A stretch of 39,673 bases of DNA from Acanthaster planci. Lineage: Eukaryota > Echinodermata > Asteroidea > Valvatida > Acanthasteridae. Made by a program: the position numbers and the translations under genes. Positions 36,604 to 39,673 of this stretch are shown here, one piece after another. The stretch is from NCBI RefSeq assembly GCF_001949145.1, contig NW_019091398.1:1147171-1186843 (forward strand), read 5' to 3'. The notes under the pieces were generated by a model that was given only the letters and a program-made list of their open reading frames with translations, searched no databases and was not told the DNA's origin. Positions within the stretch are counted from its first letter, which is position 1. Each line of letters starts with the position of its first letter.

Positions 36604-38235
36604 ATGATGGAATTCACCAAAAACAAAGCAGGTACTTGTAATATGTCAAAGTATTTTTTTCTCCCATTAAGTTCACACTGAAATTAATTTGGAAAGTTTT
36701 GTGGTGCAATATTCTTTCAGGTGTATACGGTCCAGTACATGCACTGTGCAGCGTACATGTATCTGTGTATTACATGCACAAGGACAGACACATACCGCTA
36801 TCATATAAATGTTACGTGTACATGTATGTGCACGTTACATGATGATTTGTGTTGTAAAATGCTGCACAGCTGTGTTGTGTAGGTACAATCCTATTACTGT
36901 GATACATTGCATGTTCTATTGCTGCTTTGTGATTAGTTTATTCATCAGTCAGTTTAGTTGGCAAGTTTGCTGGTTTGTCTACTTGGGTGGGTGTGCTTGT
37001 ATTTTCTTCCTGCAGATGTAAACTGCAGAATATGTATTAACATTGTACATGTAAGTGAGATGACCTCATTCTGAGAAGATCTCATTGGGCACCATACCGA
37101 TACACACATCATTACATGTACATGAATGTACATTAATTTTATACAATTTTATTTTTTTTTTGTAGTAACCTTGGAGGAAATGGAGTCCCCCAAAGGGCAA
37201 CTAATGGAAATCACAGCCGAATCAGTCTTGGATATGCTAACTCAAGACCATCTCAAGTGTCATATCTGCCTTAACACCTTCACATCTCCAACCTATTTGG
37301 ACTGCCTTCACACATTCTGCATACAATGTCTTGAAGACATGCGAAGTAACAGCGGCCATTCCTGCAATGAACTACACTGCCCCAATTGCAGAGTCAAGAC
37401 ATCACTGATTGGAAGAGGGACATTGGGGCTGAAGCGTAACTTCATGATGGTATCACTGGTGGAGGAAGTCGCAAGCCAGAAAAAGCTGCTGCGCATTCAG
37501 CAGGGTGCAGTGACCTGTACTCTGTGCAACGATGAGGCCAGTGCAGTCATCCAATGCAGCGACTGTCAGGAGAGGCTGTGCCAAGACTGCTGGATGCAAC
37601 AGGATTCAAAGCACACCGGCCACCATATTGACATACTAGATCCAACCACAACTGAGAAACCCCCCGTTGTCCCAAAGTGCAGGAAGCATGAGAGGTATGA
37701 ATGCTGCTTCTACTGCAAAACCTGCCAGGCTTTGATCTGTGCAATGTGTGCAGCAACCTCACATCGAAGCCTAGAACATGAGCATCTGGAGATCGATGAA
37801 GCTGATGACTTGGCGAGGCAGGAGTTGGGCATTCTCCGGTCCAGGCTGGAGAAGCGACAGCAAGACTACATCTCAGCTGTGCAGCACATCAAGAGGAATT
37901 GTGAACGCACAGAAGATATCCTGGACAACACTGTCGCAAAGATTGAGACGGCTGGTGAATATGCAGAGGCAGAAGACGAAGATCAAGTTTTGGAAACCCT
38001 GATGACATTGAAACGAGCCAGAGCAAAAGATTTCTGCAAGGCACTTCAAGTAATCTCCGCCAAGGTGGAGTGGGTTCAGCATGTCTATGACTATGTCAGC
38101 CAGCAGGTGGCTGATGCAGGCAAGTATCAACTCCTTCGTCAGAAAGAGGAACTGGTTACAAACATTGAGGAAACACTCGCCAACACTGACGAAGAACATC
38201 CCTGTTTGGAAGCCACTTACAATTGTCAATATTGA
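36604..38235 (+). CDS. TRIM-family RING E3, copy 2, C-terminal frameshift
   Basis: This is a tandem paralogue of the gene at 31642-33294, about 5.0 kb downstream. The main exon begins at 37166 after a T-rich acceptor. A predicted first exon 36604-36631 (ATGATG, donor GTACTT) joins in phase 1 to give a 365-residue frame; otherwise the start is ATG 37180. The RING (CHICLNTFTSPTYLDCLHTFC onward), B-box 1 (CTLCNDEASAVIQCSDCQ), B-box 2 (CRKHERYECCFYCKTCQ) and coiled coil all keep their metal ligands and match copy 1. The frame stops at 38233-38235 in a foreign tail (LEATYNCQY). In the next frame the expected tail continues to TGA at 38345-38347 (PLTIVNIDV, then YYWTRVRL), so a one-base shift near 38200 has truncated it. 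This may be real or a sequencing error. Confidence 0.85.
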
Positions 38236-38347
38236 TGTGAATCCATATAGCAATGGAGTCTACATAGCAGAAAGTGACCCATACAGGTACCCAGATGGGC
38301 ATCATACATATTACTGGACTAGAGTCAGATTGTCAGACAGTAAATGA
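38236..38347 (+). pseudogene. out-of-frame C-terminal tail of TRIM copy 2
   Basis: This segment, read one base shifted from the main TRIM frame, encodes a tail similar to the end of TRIM copy 1 (IVNIDV against IVYINV, and YYWTRVRL against LYWVQIKL). It is open up to its own TGA. It shows that the ancestral protein extended past the present stop. Confidence 0.7.
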
Positions 38348-39673
38348 CTCACGCCATTGGCTGATGATGTCTGCCCTGCTCATGACAACAAAGCATACGA
38401 CTGCCTAACAAAGTGAATTCCTATACATTACTGGCTGCAGAAAGCAAATTTCAACTTGTTTCATGTGGAATGTTTCAGAAATGGAGAGCCAAAATAATAA
38501 TGAAATGCTCTATAAAAGCTTCACGTAATAGTACCTGTAACCAACAATAATGGCACAGTCAAGCAGTAAATATACAGTTCATGTTGAAATTAGAGGACAG
38601 GCAGAAGTATAAGTTCAACTACTTAACGCATGAACATGTGCATGCAGAACTAGGGTTGAAGAACTAGGTAATCTCTCCGTCATGTGTACGTGAGAAAAAG
38701 GAGCCCAAATCTCTGTAGGCATAAATACACCTACTTTAAAATACACAAGTATCTCGCCTCGGTGGAATTAATCTTAAGTCCTGGTGCATGTACATGTACA
38801 CATAACTCCCTCGGGGGTATGTAAAATCATACTGAAATTGGAGGATTTCGCCCCATTAGGGTTAAAGACTGAATGCATTCACATACATTTAACAAAACAA
38901 AGAACTGTTTTTCATGTACATGTACGTCCACGTAAAATACATCAAAAAGGCTGCTCTTCTAAAATATAACACTGTTTAGCATGTGTGCATGTCAAAAGCA
39001 TGCACTGGTATTAAGATTAAAGTCACTGTTAAAGATGTTGCAGATGTCCAGTAACTTTTGTCAGTAGACCTTTGTTCAGCATAGACATAAATTTATTACT
39101 TGTACAGTGTAAGAAGCGCTGATATGACTTTAATAAACGAGTTTGTTTTACACTCAGTTTTTACAGTAACTGCAGTGAAGCCCTTTCCATGTTACTCTCT
39201 GGGAGTCTGTGTAACAATTTTGTATGATTTAATAACATTTCTTACGCTGGGACATTTCAATTTTTTTTCAAGTTAGTACAAAAGACATTTTCTGTACAGT
39301 GCTGCACACTTCAATTTGTAGTACACAATGAGTGCTGGAGTCCAACAATTCAAATGAATACATGTACAATACACCGTATTGGTTATTTTATATATTTTAT
39401 ATTACGGATACTGCAATCAATCAAGAAATATTGGCAAAGCATTTGTGAGGATGATCTCTTGAGTTGATCGAATTTTCTTACTGAAGTTGTCCACTTTTCC
39501 TGTAGCTAGCCATTTTGTGTACATGCATGCTTGAAAATAGAAATTGTCTATGTATTTAAATATGAATGTACTGGTAATGTTTACATTGCAGTTGGTGCTT
39601 TGTGTGTATATGTCTTCATGTGTACAAATGGAAACTAGAAAAGAACTGTGAAATCTGTCTTTCAGGCAATACA
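38348..39673. other. 3' region of TRIM copy 2 and intergenic, no gene seen
   Basis: No further coding region is recognised. An AATAAA at 39132-39137 could serve TRIM copy 2, about 790 bases after the frameshifted tail. TACATGTA motifs occur at about 38789, 38915 and 39360. A small TTAA-bordered element lies at 38801-38865. No UBR5 5' exon was found on the minus strand. Confidence 0.45.
38801..38865. mobile_element. short TTAA-bordered element, family B copy 2
   Basis: This shares GTATGTAAAAT and GAAATTGGAGGATTT with the element at 19298-19359. It ends ATTAGGG plus TTAA at 38862-38865. The left border is diverged (ATAACTCCC), so only one clean end remains. Confidence 0.55.

Noticed and set aside
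1-39673. CRISPR array, operons, ribosome binding sites
   Set aside because: The sequence is eukaryotic with spliced genes; the regular repeats are transposon ends or simple sequence, without uniform spacers.

Overview
This window is metazoan nuclear DNA. Genes are split by GT-AG introns, intergenic space is AT-rich, and short palindromic transposon relics are common. The gene content (a CASD1-like sialic acid O-acetyltransferase, the HECT ubiquitin ligase UBR5, and a tandem pair of TRIM genes with two B-boxes) and the dense TACATGTA-type repeats suggest a marine invertebrate. A deuterostome such as an echinoderm, hemichordate or amphioxus seems most likely, but this is inference and no species can be named.

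Layout. (1) 456-2901, plus strand: three exons of a CASD1-like CAS1-domain membrane protein. The N-terminal SGNH catalytic domain is not visible in this window. (2) 2.9-8.8 kb: no host gene found. It holds a 623-bp foldback MITE, a 252-bp MITE and a degraded Tc1-like transposon (5268-7620) with a broken transposase. (3) 8860-28564, minus strand: 30 consecutive coding exons of UBR5, with splice phases that all agree. They encode about 2330 C-terminal residues, including the UBR box, the MLLE (PABC) domain and the complete HECT domain with its catalytic cysteine. The first several hundred residues are not in the window. (4) 28.6-31.5 kb: MITEs, inverted repeats and TACATGTA repeats. (5) 31.5-38.4 kb, plus strand: two tandem TRIM genes (RING, two B-boxes, coiled coil). 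Each appears to have a TATA box, a short first coding exon, a phase-1 intron and one large exon. The second copy has a frameshift near its 3' end. (6) 38.4-39.7 kb: non-coding with repeats.

Three of the four genes concern protein ubiquitination, but they are neighbours, not an operon. Nothing in the sequence shows that they act together. The most useful observations are: the parallel architecture of the two TRIM copies; the C-terminal frameshift in the second; the possibility that both TRIM genes lie antisense inside a UBR5 intron; a GC-AG intron just before the UBR-box exon; a PPxY motif in the UBR5 linker; and at least six kinds of short inverted-repeat element with TA or TTAA flanks.
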